Assembly (NCBI GenBank): GCA_011390785.1
Contig: JAABRR010000002.1
Location: 124,001 to 188,000, forward strand
DNA from: Sphingobacteriia bacterium
Lineage (GTDB): Bacteria > Bacteroidota > Bacteroidia > Bacteroidales > UBA7960
Direction of reading: 5' to 3'
Length of the DNA stretch: 64,000 bases
Made by a program: the position numbers and the translations under genes. Positions 55,935 through 63,347 of this stretch are shown one piece after another. Position 1 is the stretch's first letter, and every line of letters starts with the position of its first letter. Below the pieces are notes generated by a model. It saw only the letters and a list, made by a program, of their open reading frames with translations, was not told the DNA's origin and ran no database searches.

Positions 55935-56864
55935 TTAATCGTAAAACTGCTCTCTTATTTGATGGTAATGCGATTCATCTCCTTCCAGTTTGATCGTGTC
56001 ATGGGCTTGCAGCCATTGCATTTGTTGCGTAAAATGCTCATCTATACGTTGCCTGTCTCCTTTAAAAACTGCAAGAGTAAAAAATCTTTCCAGATGCGAT
56101 TTTACCAGAAAGGAAGGTAGTTCTTTCTGATCTTTTGCCTTTACATTGAGCGTAAGGTTGTCGCAGGCAAATTGTCCAGGATTTAATGGGGGTTGTATAT
56201 AGTTGAACGCAAGTCGTTTATACCCGTGTTTGTCCCACCATATAAGCCGGTCACATTGATCAATCAGTGCATTCAGGTTGTCGGCAAAATATTCTTTCGG
56301 TGTCATTTTTTCGGGTGCGTTTTGCTCACAAAACCACAGAATTCTAAGTGAGTCATTCCAGAAACCGGATGCTTTTTTCTCTGCCAGGCTGAGCAATCGG
56401 CCGGCTATTCCTAATCCTCTGTAAGGCACTTTCACAAAAATATAAATCACATGCCCCGTGGCATCAAATGATGTTTGGTTTTTGTAACTGCTATCGAGTT
56501 CATACACACTAAAATTAATCCCTGCAATAATTTCGTTGCTGCCGGGTAGGGTGGCATATAACCAGCATTCTTTAAATCGCCCGTATTTCGCAGTCATTTG
56601 CTCATTTGCATTGAGCTTTAATGTGGCTTCAAATCCTTCAAATGATTCTGTTTCATCAGGCAGGGTAAAAAAGGATGTGTAAAAATTATACACAGCAGGA
56701 AAGCCTTTGTCACCGGGCTGGTTGATTTCCCTGATATTTAGTGATTCGAAAAAGGACTCCGGTGTTGAATACTTTTCAAGAATTTCTTCTCTGGTTTTTT
56801 CACTCAGGGCCACTGATTCTTTTTGCGCCTTACGAAACTCTTCCTTCAGTTTTTGTACATCCAT
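55935..56864 (-). CDS. GNAT acetyltransferase-like protein
   Basis: 309 residues, without signal or membrane segment. A helical N-terminus (residues 1-45) precedes a GNAT core whose acetyl-CoA-binding turn is VKVPYRGLGIAGRLLSLAEK (RGxGxA at 149-154), preceded by GHVIYIF. The C-terminal half carries DRLIWWDKHGYKRLAFNYIQ, the usual final strands of the fold, and a long extension with RIDEHFTQQMQWLQAH. It lies tail-to-tail with the membrane-anchored GNAT gene and 13 bases upstream of the nitroreductase gene on the same strand. Acceptor unknown. Confidence 0.78.
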   Translation of the reverse strand: MDVQKLKEEFRKAQKESVALSEKTREEILEKYSTPESFFESLNIREINQPGDKGFPAVYNFYTSFFTLPDETESFEGFEATLKLNANEQMTAKYGRFKECWLYATLPGSNEIIAGINFSVYELDSSYKNQTSFDATGHVIYIFVKVPYRGLGIAGRLLSLAEKKASGFWNDSLRILWFCEQNAPEKMTPKEYFADNLNALIDQCDRLIWWDKHGYKRLAFNYIQPPLNPGQFACDNLTLNVKAKDQKELPSFLVKSHLERFFTLAVFKGDRQRIDEHFTQQMQWLQAHDTIKLEGDESHYHQIREQFYD

Positions 56865-56875
56865 AACTGCCTTAT

Positions 56876-57421
56876 TTATTGGTAAGAATTGTATTTCCAG
56901 ATTTCGTCAGCAGGCTTTCTGATCTTTTTGCGCAACGTGTTTTTTGCCGGATAACCCAGGGTGATCAGTAATAAAACGCGTTTCTTTTCGGGAACATTCA
57001 GTATTTTTTTTGCTTTGGGTTCATCAAACCAACCGAGCATACAGGTTCCAAGGCCCAGATCAGCTGCCTGCAGGCAGAAATGCTCAGCTACAATGCCAAT
57101 ATCCATCAAATAAAAGTCTTTGTCTTTTACCGCGCCGCCAATACTGGCAATCATTTTTGGCTTCTCAGCTACTATGGCAACGATAACTGGTGCTTGTGGT
57201 GCAAATTTGTTGAACCGCAACAAAGGTCCAAAACTTGCCTGTGCCAGCGCATCCTTTATTGCCGGGTCAGTTGCCACCACAAATCGCCAGGGTTGTGAGT
57301 TGCAGGCCGATGGTGCCATTCGGCAAGCTTCCATAATCAGTTCCAGTTTTTCCTGGTCTACGGGTTTATCAGAATATTTTCGGGTGCTTTCGCGCTGGTT
57401 TACCAGGTTTTGGAAGTCCAT
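56876..57421 (-). CDS. Nitroreductase-family flavoprotein
   Basis: 181 residues. FMN-binding motifs of the nitroreductase family are present: LVNQRESTRKYSDKPVDQEK at the start, MEACRMAPSACNSQPWRFVV (about 33-52), and LQAADLGLGTCMLGWFDEPK near the C-terminus. Such enzymes reduce nitro-aromatics, quinones or flavins with NAD(P)H. I placed the start at 57421 (MDFQNLVNQ); ATG codons at 57439 and 57499 give longer proteins with non-family N-termini. Its start is 90 bases from a repeat, at the border of the accessory pocket. Confidence 0.88.
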   Translation of the reverse strand: MDFQNLVNQRESTRKYSDKPVDQEKLELIMEACRMAPSACNSQPWRFVVATDPAIKDALAQASFGPLLRFNKFAPQAPVIVAIVAEKPKMIASIGGAVKDKDFYLMDIGIVAEHFCLQAADLGLGTCMLGWFDEPKAKKILNVPEKKRVLLLITLGYPAKNTLRKKIRKPADEIWKYNSYQ

Positions 57422-57510
57422 AGGGATTATGTTTTTCATTTTAAATGCAGAAATAATTACAAAGAGTCTGTTTTTCCAGTGTTTTTTGAACCGTCTCATC
57501 TATGTCTTAC

Positions 57511-57564
57511 GAGATGATGTGAGATGCCACCCCGTCAGGTTAGCTGGCGGGGCGGTCTATTCGA
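57511..57564. repeat. Hairpin-forming dispersed repeat, copy 1, at the 3' end of fic
   Basis: The stretch holds CCACCCCGTCAG, a five-base loop GTTAG, and CTGGCGGGGCGG, which fold into a 12-bp stem if G-U pairs are allowed. Copy 2 at 58886-58940 shares TTAGCTGGCGGGGCGGT exactly (57540-57556 and 58916-58932) and is about 80 percent identical over 54 bases by eye. The stop codon and last seven codons of fic (RIDRPAS) lie within this copy. Confidence 0.85.
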
Positions 57565-58679
57565 TTACCGCCTGGCATTTGTTTCAATTCATAATTTGTG
57601 CTTCGTCCACCGCTAGCTTCTTTTTGTAAAATACTCTTCTTCATTAAATCCTGAATATCCCGAAGAGCTGTATCCTGTGAGCACTTGTTAATCTTCGCCC
57701 ATTTTGAGCTTGTCAACTTTCCATCAAATCCATCCAGCATTCTGTTTATTATTTTTTGCTGTCTGTTATTGAGAATTGTGGTGGAATGAAATTTCCAGAA
57801 TTCTGCTTTATGAAGTATTTTCGATAAAGTTTCTTCTGTGGCGTCAATCGCATTTATTAAGCATTGCAAAAACCACAAAATCCAATTTGTAATATCTGAA
57901 TTTCCTTTTTGAGCTTTTTCAAGTTTTTCATAATAATATTTCCTTTCAACTCTAATCTGTGCTGACATACTGTAGAAACGCCTTATACTTTTGTCAGAAC
58001 GTGCCAATGTCATATCTGTAATTGCCCTTGCAATTCGTCCGTTCCCATCGTCGAATGGATGAATTGTCACAAACCATAAATGAGCGATAGCTGCTTTAAG
58101 AACCAGGTCAATTTCATGCTCGTTTTCAAACCATTTTAAGAATTTTTCCATTTCAGGTTCTATTCTGTAAGAACCTGGAGCTTGATAGTGAACTTTTTCT
58201 TTTCCCATAGGTCCTGACATAACTTGCATAGGTCCTGTCGTGTCTTTTCTCCAGTCGGCAACTGTGATCTTATAAAGATTACTCCATCCTGATGGAAACA
58301 ATGCAGCATGCCAACCAAACAATCTGGTTTTAGTCAAAGGCAAGTCATATTTCTGTGTAGCGTCAAGCATCATTTCAACTATTCCGTCAATGTGGCGTTC
58401 CGATTCCACTGCTCCTGCAATGTCAATTCCTAGTCGCTTGGCTATTGATGAACGTACTTGTTCTATTTCCAAAAACTCGCCTTCTATTTCTGATGATTTA
58501 ATAACATCCAGCGTAAGAGTGTTCAATACTGCTTCATTTTGCAAATCAAAACCCAGCGAATCCATTTTCCCAAGGAGTCTGCCCTGTTGATTTCTGGCTT
58601 CACCTAGTTTTAGCATCACTTTCTTATTGTCCCAGGTGAAGTTAGTCCAGTTTTCTTTTTCGTGTATATAGATTTTCAT
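57540..58679 (-). CDS. Fic-family protein (class II, DUF4172-type N-terminus)
   Basis: Fic proteins transfer AMP or other nucleotides to target proteins. The catalytic motif is IHPFDDGNGRIARAI with His207. An N-terminal inhibitory motif of the (S/T)xxxE(G/N) type is present as SSEIEGE (Ser62, Glu66, Gly67), so this is a self-inhibited class II Fic that needs no separate antitoxin. The N-terminus (WDNKKVMLKLGEARNQQGRL) is the DUF4172 type, and the C-terminus is a winged helix (SSKWAKINKCSQDTALRDIQ, then LMKKSILQKEASGGRSTNYE). The final seven codons are encoded by a repeat. The start at 58679 is preceded by a GGAGA immediately next to the ATG. 379 residues. Confidence 0.9.
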   Translation of the reverse strand: MKIYIHEKENWTNFTWDNKKVMLKLGEARNQQGRLLGKMDSLGFDLQNEAVLNTLTLDVIKSSEIEGEFLEIEQVRSSIAKRLGIDIAGAVESERHIDGIVEMMLDATQKYDLPLTKTRLFGWHAALFPSGWSNLYKITVADWRKDTTGPMQVMSGPMGKEKVHYQAPGSYRIEPEMEKFLKWFENEHEIDLVLKAAIAHLWFVTIHPFDDGNGRIARAITDMTLARSDKSIRRFYSMSAQIRVERKYYYEKLEKAQKGNSDITNWILWFLQCLINAIDATEETLSKILHKAEFWKFHSTTILNNRQQKIINRMLDGFDGKLTSSKWAKINKCSQDTALRDIQDLMKKSILQKEASGGRSTNYELKQMPGGNRIDRPAS

Positions 58680-58771
58680 TCTCCGCAAATTATGCGACAA
58701 ATATACTGCTTATTCTCCGGAAAGAAAACATTCTCCGCAAAATATGCTTCGATTAAAGCTATTAATCTCCG
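58678..58771 (-). promoter_or_regulatory. fic promoter with four operator-like repeats
   Basis: Four copies of ATTCTCCG (plus strand) lie at 58678-58685, 58712-58719, 58730-58737 and, as AATCTCCG, 58764-58771; the intervals between starts are 34, 18 and 34 bases. Two copies extend to 19 bases with one mismatch (58677-58695 and 58729-58747). On the minus strand a perfect -7 box TATATTTG is at 58705-58698, so the repeats straddle the promoter and the first covers the start codon. A role as operators, perhaps for the winged helix of the Fic protein itself, is inference. Confidence 0.5.
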
Positions 58772-58820
58772 CACTGTCATTTTTTTTGCATGGCGGTTAC
58801 GAATGCATTACCCCTATTGC

Positions 58821-58843
58821 TGTTATGCATTCTTAAGACACAA
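58821..58843 (+). repeat. 23-bp direct repeat, left copy
   Basis: TGTTATGCATTCTTAAGACACAA-type sequence: identical to 59821-59843 in 20 of 23 positions (TGTTATGCATTnTTAnnACACAA), exactly 1000 bases apart and in the same direction, bracketing the mazEF genes. Confidence 0.7.
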
Positions 58844-58885
58844 CTTTGCCCGGGGCATAACTAAATTGTGACGTCGATATCTGAT

Positions 58886-58940
58886 GAGATGGGGTGAGAG
58901 GCTCTCACCGTTAGTTTAGCTGGCGGGGCGGTTTAATCGA
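58886..58940. repeat. Hairpin-forming dispersed repeat, copy 2, at the 3' end of mazF
   Basis: Related to 57511-57564 in the same direction. The right arm is identical, the left arm has diverged (CTCACCGTTAG), and an internal GGTGAGA/TCTCACC pair gives an alternative hairpin. It begins 15 bases beyond the mazF stop codon, so both copies stand just at or after the 3' end of a minus-strand accessory gene and could act as transcript ends. Confidence 0.8.
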
Positions 58941-58955
58941 CTGTGGTGTCGTGCA

Positions 58956-59303
58956 TTATTCAAGGTCAAGTACTATTTGAATATTTTCTTTTACCAAATC
59001 AATCAGCTCGTCAGGTAAAATCCCAAGTCTTTTTGTCAATCGTTTATTATCAATGGCACGAATCTGGTCAATCATAACATCACAAGCTTGATGTAAGTTG
59101 GCTGTTCCTTTTTTAAGGTGTACCCTTAATATCTCAGAATCCTTTTTCACATTTGTTGTAATTGGGCAAACAATAGTCGATGGGTGAGGAATCTTGTTGA
59201 GCAAATTTGTCTGTATTGCTAAAACTGGTCTTGTTTTACCTGGTTCAGTTCCAACCTGAGGATTTAAATCTGCAATCCAGATTTCAAATTGTTTAATCGA
59301 CAT
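58956..59303 (-). CDS. mazF: MazF/PemK-type mRNA interferase toxin
   Basis: 115 residues. The MazF fold is shown by QFEIWIADLNPQVGTEPGKT at the start, RPVLAIQTNLLN, and TIVCPITTNVKK with the conserved Arg and Thr; QACDVMIDQIRAID and the closing IQIVLDLE follow. MazF-type toxins cut single-stranded mRNA at short motifs and stop growth when the antitoxin is lost. The start at 59303 (MSIKQFEIW) overlaps the end of the antitoxin gene by 11 bases, the usual coupled arrangement. It lies within the repeat-bordered accessory pocket. Confidence 0.92.
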   Translation of the reverse strand: MSIKQFEIWIADLNPQVGTEPGKTRPVLAIQTNLLNKIPHPSTIVCPITTNVKKDSEILRVHLKKGTANLHQACDVMIDQIRAIDNKRLTKRLGILPDELIDLVKENIQIVLDLE

Positions 59304-59523
59304 AATCAATCTCCTCAAAATCTTTTAGCACAGACATTGAATCCGCTTTAACTAATCCAGATTCCTTTTTAAGCTTCTTCTCAAGAAGCTGTTTGCGTTG
59401 AACTTTATTGTAAAACTCAATCGCTTCGTTTATATATCGATTCCGTGGTTTCTTAATCCGAGCAAGTATTTTTTCAGTCTCGCCGAAAATCGAATCGTCT
59501 ATTTTTAAAGATACTGTTTTCAT
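59293..59523 (-). CDS. Antitoxin of the MazF toxin (ribbon-helix-helix type)
   Basis: 76 residues. The N-terminus KTVSLKIDDSIFGETEKILA looks like a ribbon-helix-helix DNA-binding domain followed by RYINEAIEFYNKV, and the C-terminal half is charged (KKLKKESGLVKADSMSVLKD), as expected for the disordered toxin-binding tail. It is therefore an RHH-type MazE-like antitoxin rather than the classical AbrB-like MazE. It likely represses its own operon and neutralises the toxin encoded immediately downstream. Confidence 0.85.
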   Translation of the reverse strand: MKTVSLKIDDSIFGETEKILARIKKPRNRYINEAIEFYNKVQRKQLLEKKLKKESGLVKADSMSVLKDFEEIDYVD

Positions 59524-59820
59524 GACATCTTATTTTAATATCACAAAGGTATATCTTTTTAGTATATTAATCAAGGTATCTATCAGGATCATCTCAAATA
59601 TCAAAATCAATAAATACTCAATCAATGCAGTAAAGATTAGTAAGGGAACATGAAAAATAATGGCTCTTGAAGCTCCACTCGGATTTGAATTCTTAATGTC
59701 AACATTATCAGTCAATTCTTTTAGATAATAATTAAAGATTTTCTAATATTTAAATTATTGTACTCATTTTTACAGAATCTCTGAACGTATGAATCACAAC
59801 TATCACATTTCAACAATTAA

Positions 59821-59843
59821 TGTTATGCATTATTATCACACAA
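59821..59843 (+). repeat. 23-bp direct repeat, right copy
   Basis: Partner of 58821-58843, 20 of 23 positions identical and exactly 1000 bases away; the mazEF genes lie between the two. Confidence 0.7.
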
Positions 59844-59952
59844 AAGTACCTTATCGCGTTGCCTCTAATACCCTAACCTGGACAAGCCAGAACGCGATTT
59901 TACCCCTAATTTAGCAATGCGATACTTTGGTGCTGTGCAGCTTTGTTGCTGT

Positions 59953-60102
59953 TTTACCCCTAAATCCCCCAGGGGGGACTTTTTAGAGCAGTGCTTTTTT
60001 GTTGTTATTTTCCATTTTACCAAGGTTTCTAAAGTAGTTTATACATGGCTGTTTTAAATTTAGCAGTCCCGTAAAGTCCCCCCTGGGGGATTTAGGGGTA
60101 AA
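59953..60102. repeat. Perfect 30-bp inverted repeat (MITE-like or REP-like element)
   Basis: The arm 59953-59982 (starts TTTACCCCTAAATCCCCC) is the exact reverse complement of 60073-60102 (ends GGGGGATTTAGGGGTAAA); 90 bases lie between. Each arm is itself nearly palindromic around CCCCC-A-GGGGG. A partial third copy, TTTACCCCTAA, is at 59898-59908. The interior has no coding potential and no clear target-site duplication was found. Similar TACCCCTAAATCCCCC elements are, from memory, scattered in Bacteroidota intergenic regions. Confidence 0.85.
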
Positions 60103-60272
60103 GAAACGTTGAATTCCGGCAATTGTCCTTTGTAAATCGAACACCACTTTTTATCAATTTTATGCCAAAAAAAACACGAATTTAAAAGATAAGGTACTTA
60201 AAACATTTTCAGCGGGCTCCACATTAATCCTGTATTTTCATTAATTGCGTTTTTTTTCTCTTCAGCAATAAC

Positions 60273-60280
60273 TAACTTTG
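60273..60280 (+). promoter_or_regulatory. Candidate -7 box of polA
   Basis: TAACTTTG, a perfect TAnnTTTG match, 23 bases before the polA start codon. The nearest upstream TTG (60245-60247) is 25 bases away, slightly too far for a textbook -33. Confidence 0.45.
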
Positions 60281-60303
60281 GCTCCTATTCAAAAAGAGAA
60301 GCT

Positions 60304-63108
60304 ATGCCTGAAAAGAAAAAACTGTTTTTATTAGACGCTATGGCCCTGATTTACCGGGCCTATTTTGCGTTTAGCCGCAATCCCCGCGTTAATTCAAAGG
60401 GGATGAATACATCCGCCATACTGGGTTTTGCCAATGTGTTGATGGAGGTAATCAAAAAGGAAGACCCTACCCACCTGGTGGTGTGTTCTGATGCTTTTGC
60501 CCAAACCCAGCGACAAACAGATTTTACTGCCTACAAAGCAAATCGTGAAGATACACCCGAAGATATTGTTTCATCCATTCCTTATATTAAAAAACTGGTT
60601 GATGGCTTCAATATCCCGTTTCTGGAGCTGGCTGGCTATGAAGCTGACGATATTATCGGCACCCTGGCCAAAAGGGCTGAGCAGGAAGGCTTTACTGTGT
60701 TTATGATGACGCCCGATAAGGACTTCGGACAATTGGTCTCTGAAAATATTTTCATGTACAAACCAGCCCGCATGGGGAATGATGTGGAAATCTGGGGCGT
60801 GAAAGAAGTTTGCGAACGCTTTTCCATTCAAAATCCTGAGCAGGTGATTGATATCCTGGGTTTGTGGGGCGATGCTTCGGATAATATCCCCGGAGTACCC
60901 GGAATTGGCGAGAAAAAGGCCAAGAAGCTGATTGCCGAATTTGGCTCCATCGAAAATATTCTAAACAATCTGGATGATGTGCCCGAAAAGCGCAGCCGTG
61001 AATCCTTGCGTGAGCACTCTCAACAGGCCCTTCTGTCGAAAAGTCTGGCCACGATTATTCTCAACGTACCGGTTGATTGGGATGAAGAAATGTTCAAGCG
61101 CAAAAACCCAGATCCGGAAAAGTTATTGCCCCTCTTTGAAGAACTCGAATTCAGAACCTATGGGAAGAGAGTTTTTGAGCACATAAGGGAAGAAGCCCCT
61201 GAAGTATTGCTACCCAAAGAGAAATTCCAGGGGCAGATGGATATGTTTGCCGGAACCGATGCTTTTGAAGATCCCACCGAGTTAGCCCAGAAAAGGGCAG
61301 ATTCTTTGATGGCAGAAAACGATTACAATCTGGTTGACAGCGATGAAGAGATCAAGTCGCTGGTATCTCAACTCAGCAAAGCCGGAGCTTTTTGTTTTGA
61401 TACGGAAACCACATCTCTCGATATCAGGGATGCCCAGCTGGTAGGGGTTTCTTTTTGTATGAAGCCCGGTCAGGCCTGGTACATCCCTTTTCCTGAAGAC
61501 CAGGAAGAAGCAACAAAGCGCGCTGTATTGTTAAAGGAGCTGATGGAAAACCCGGATGTTGAAAAAACCGGCCAGAACATAAAGTTTGATATCGGAATCC
61601 TGAAAAACTATGATATCAATGTGCAGGGAAAACTATTCGATACCATGCTCGCACATTATCTTCTGCAACCCGATATGCGCCATAACATGGATGTTTTGTC
61701 TGAAACCTATCTCAATCACAAACCCCTGAGTATAGAATCTTTGATTGGCAAAAAAGGAAAGAACCAGGGGAATATGAGAGATGTTGATTTAGAAAAAATA
61801 ACAGCTTATGCCTGCGAAGATGCCGATGTAACCCAGCAATTGCGAGAGGTTTTTGAACCGGAACTTGATAAAATGGGGTTGAAATCGCTGTTCTACGATC
61901 TGGAAACCCCACTAATTTATGTGCTTGCCGATATGGAAAGGAGCGGCGTACAATTGGATATAAAGAACCTGGAAGATTATTCGGTGATGCTTCAAAATGA
62001 GATCGAAAAGATTGAAGCAGCAATTTATGAACTGGCCGGGGTAATATTCAATATCGGTTCTCCAAAGCAATTGGGCGAGATCTTGTTCGATAAACTAAAA
62101 ATTGTTGAAAAAGCCAAAAAGACCAAAACCAAACAATACAGCACCAGTGAAGATGTTTTGTCTAAACTGGCCGATAAGCACGAAATCGTCTCAAAAATAT
62201 TGGATTACAGGTCTTTGACCAAATTGAAATCCACTTATGTAGATGCCTTTCCCAAATTAATAAGCGCTAAAACCGGCAGATTGCATGCCAGTTTTAACCA
62301 AACAGTAGCGGCTACCGGCCGATTGTCTTCCACCAATCCAAACCTTCAGAATATTCCTATTCGTACTGAGCAAGGACGTGAAATCCGCAAGGCTTTTGTC
62401 CCTGCTGATGATGATCATGTGCTGCTGGCTGCCGACTATTCGCAAATTGAGTTGCGTATTATTGCATCCCTGAGTAAAGATGAAGCCATGATAGACGCTT
62501 TCAGGCAGGGGTACGATATTCATGCTGCCACAGCTGCCAAAGTATTTGGTGTTGAGTTGGATGAGGTTGACCGCGATATGCGCCGCAAAGCCAAAACCGT
62601 TAATTTTGGCATTGTTTACGGAATATCTGCATTCGGCCTGGCCGACAGGCTGAATATTCCACGCGATGAAGCGGCCTTTATCATAAAAAGCTATTTCAGT
62701 CAATATCCTGGTATTAAAAAGTACATGGATCAAACCATTGCCTTCGCCAAAGAGCATGGCTATGTTGAAACAATTCTGAAAAGAAGACGTTACCTACCGG
62801 ATATCAACAGTGGCAACGGAGCCGTTAGGGGCTATGCCGAGCGAAACGCCATCAATTCGCCCATTCAGGGATCTGCCGCCGATATGATCAAGCTGGCCAT
62901 GATCCATATCTATAAAGAGATGAAGGAACAGAAGCTGAAATCGGCCATGATCCTGCAGGTGCATGATGAACTTGTTTTTGATGCCCGGAAAGACGAACTC
63001 GATGAATTGAAGAAGATCGTTGAAAAAGGGATGAAAAGCGCCATGAAACTCGATGTAGATCTCGAAATAGATATGAATACCGGGGCCAATTGGCTGGAAG
63101 CACATTGA
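60304..63108 (+). CDS. polA: DNA polymerase I
   Basis: 934 residues with all three activities of the long form. The 5'-3' nuclease domain spans about 1-290 (LFLLDAMALIYRAYFAFS, ELAGYEADDIIGTLAKRA, GVPGIGEKKAKKLIAEFG). The 3'-5' proofreading domain keeps its acidic residues: Asp366 and Glu368 in FDTETTSLDI, the aspartate of NIKFDIGIL and YACEDADVT. The polymerase domain has motif A LLAADYSQIELRIIA (Asp711), motif B RRKAKTVNFGIVYGISAFG and motif C VHDELVFD (His887, Asp888, Glu889). It acts in Okazaki-fragment maturation and repair. It stands alone between the repeat region and hisF. Confidence 0.97.
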   Translation: MPEKKKLFLLDAMALIYRAYFAFSRNPRVNSKGMNTSAILGFANVLMEVIKKEDPTHLVVCSDAFAQTQRQTDFTAYKANREDTPEDIVSSIPYIKKLVDGFNIPFLELAGYEADDIIGTLAKRAEQEGFTVFMMTPDKDFGQLVSENIFMYKPARMGNDVEIWGVKEVCERFSIQNPEQVIDILGLWGDASDNIPGVPGIGEKKAKKLIAEFGSIENILNNLDDVPEKRSRESLREHSQQALLSKSLATIILNVPVDWDEEMFKRKNPDPEKLLPLFEELEFRTYGKRVFEHIREEAPEVLLPKEKFQGQMDMFAGTDAFEDPTELAQKRADSLMAENDYNLVDSDEEIKSLVSQLSKAGAFCFDTETTSLDIRDAQLVGVSFCMKPGQAWYIPFPEDQEEATKRAVLLKELMENPDVEKTGQNIKFDIGILKNYDINVQGKLFDTMLAHYLLQPDMRHNMDVLSETYLNHKPLSIESLIGKKGKNQGNMRDVDLEKITAYACEDADVTQQLREVFEPELDKMGLKSLFYDLETPLIYVLADMERSGVQLDIKNLEDYSVMLQNEIEKIEAAIYELAGVIFNIGSPKQLGEILFDKLKIVEKAKKTKTKQYSTSEDVLSKLADKHEIVSKILDYRSLTKLKSTYVDAFPKLISAKTGRLHASFNQTVAATGRLSSTNPNLQNIPIRTEQGREIRKAFVPADDDHVLLAADYSQIELRIIASLSKDEAMIDAFRQGYDIHAATAAKVFGVELDEVDRDMRRKAKTVNFGIVYGISAFGLADRLNIPRDEAAFIIKSYFSQYPGIKKYMDQTIAFAKEHGYVETILKRRRYLPDINSGNGAVRGYAERNAINSPIQGSAADMIKLAMIHIYKEMKEQKLKSAMILQVHDELVFDARKDELDELKKIVEKGMKSAMKLDVDLEIDMNTGANWLEAH

Positions 63109-63220
63109 TATGCAGAAGCCTGTTTGCTAACACTATTTAGTCTTTGCAAGAAAACGCCAAATACTGCGTTACTCTCGTTTTTAAAACAGTCATTTACGAA
63201 AAGTAAACTCCTTGGTTTTA

Positions 63221-63258
63221 AAAACGTCGAAAGCCTTGTCTTTGACGTTTTCTTATCA
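63221..63258 (+). terminator. Probable polA terminator
   Basis: AAAACGTC (63221-63228) pairs with GACGTTTT (63244-63251), and AAAG/CTTT extends the stem past a one-base bulge; TTTTCTTATC follows. It is 113 bases after the polA stop and 97 bases before hisF. The G+C content of the stem is low, so strength is uncertain. Confidence 0.5.
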
Positions 63259-63347
63259 AAGACACAAAATATATTAGTTTTCTTGCCGACACAATTTATA
63301 TTATAAAATAAAAAGAATTTTCAGTACATTTTTTGAAATTGAATACC

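Larger units (their letters stand above)
59524..60303. other. Repeat-rich intergenic region before polA
   Basis: 780 bases without a convincing gene. It holds the right copy of the 23-bp direct repeat (59821-59843), an 8-base inverted pair ATCGCGTT/AACGCGAT (59853-59860 and 59891-59898), a perfect 30-base inverted repeat (59953-59982 and 60073-60102), and a candidate polA -7 box. A 61-residue reading on the minus strand (59530-59715) is hydrophobic but unsupported. Confidence 0.7.

Noticed and set aside
58821-58955. Integron attC site after mazF (GTTATGC end, paired ATCGAC/GTCGAT)
   Set aside because: The GTTATGC core does not fit the GTTRRRY consensus, the other simple site pairs only partly, and no integrase gene is visible. 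Kept only as a possibility within the repeat findings.
59530-59715. 61-residue minus-strand ORF directly upstream of the antitoxin gene
   Set aside because: Hydrophobic and A/T-driven composition, no homology recognised, and it would occupy the region where the mazEF promoter is expected.
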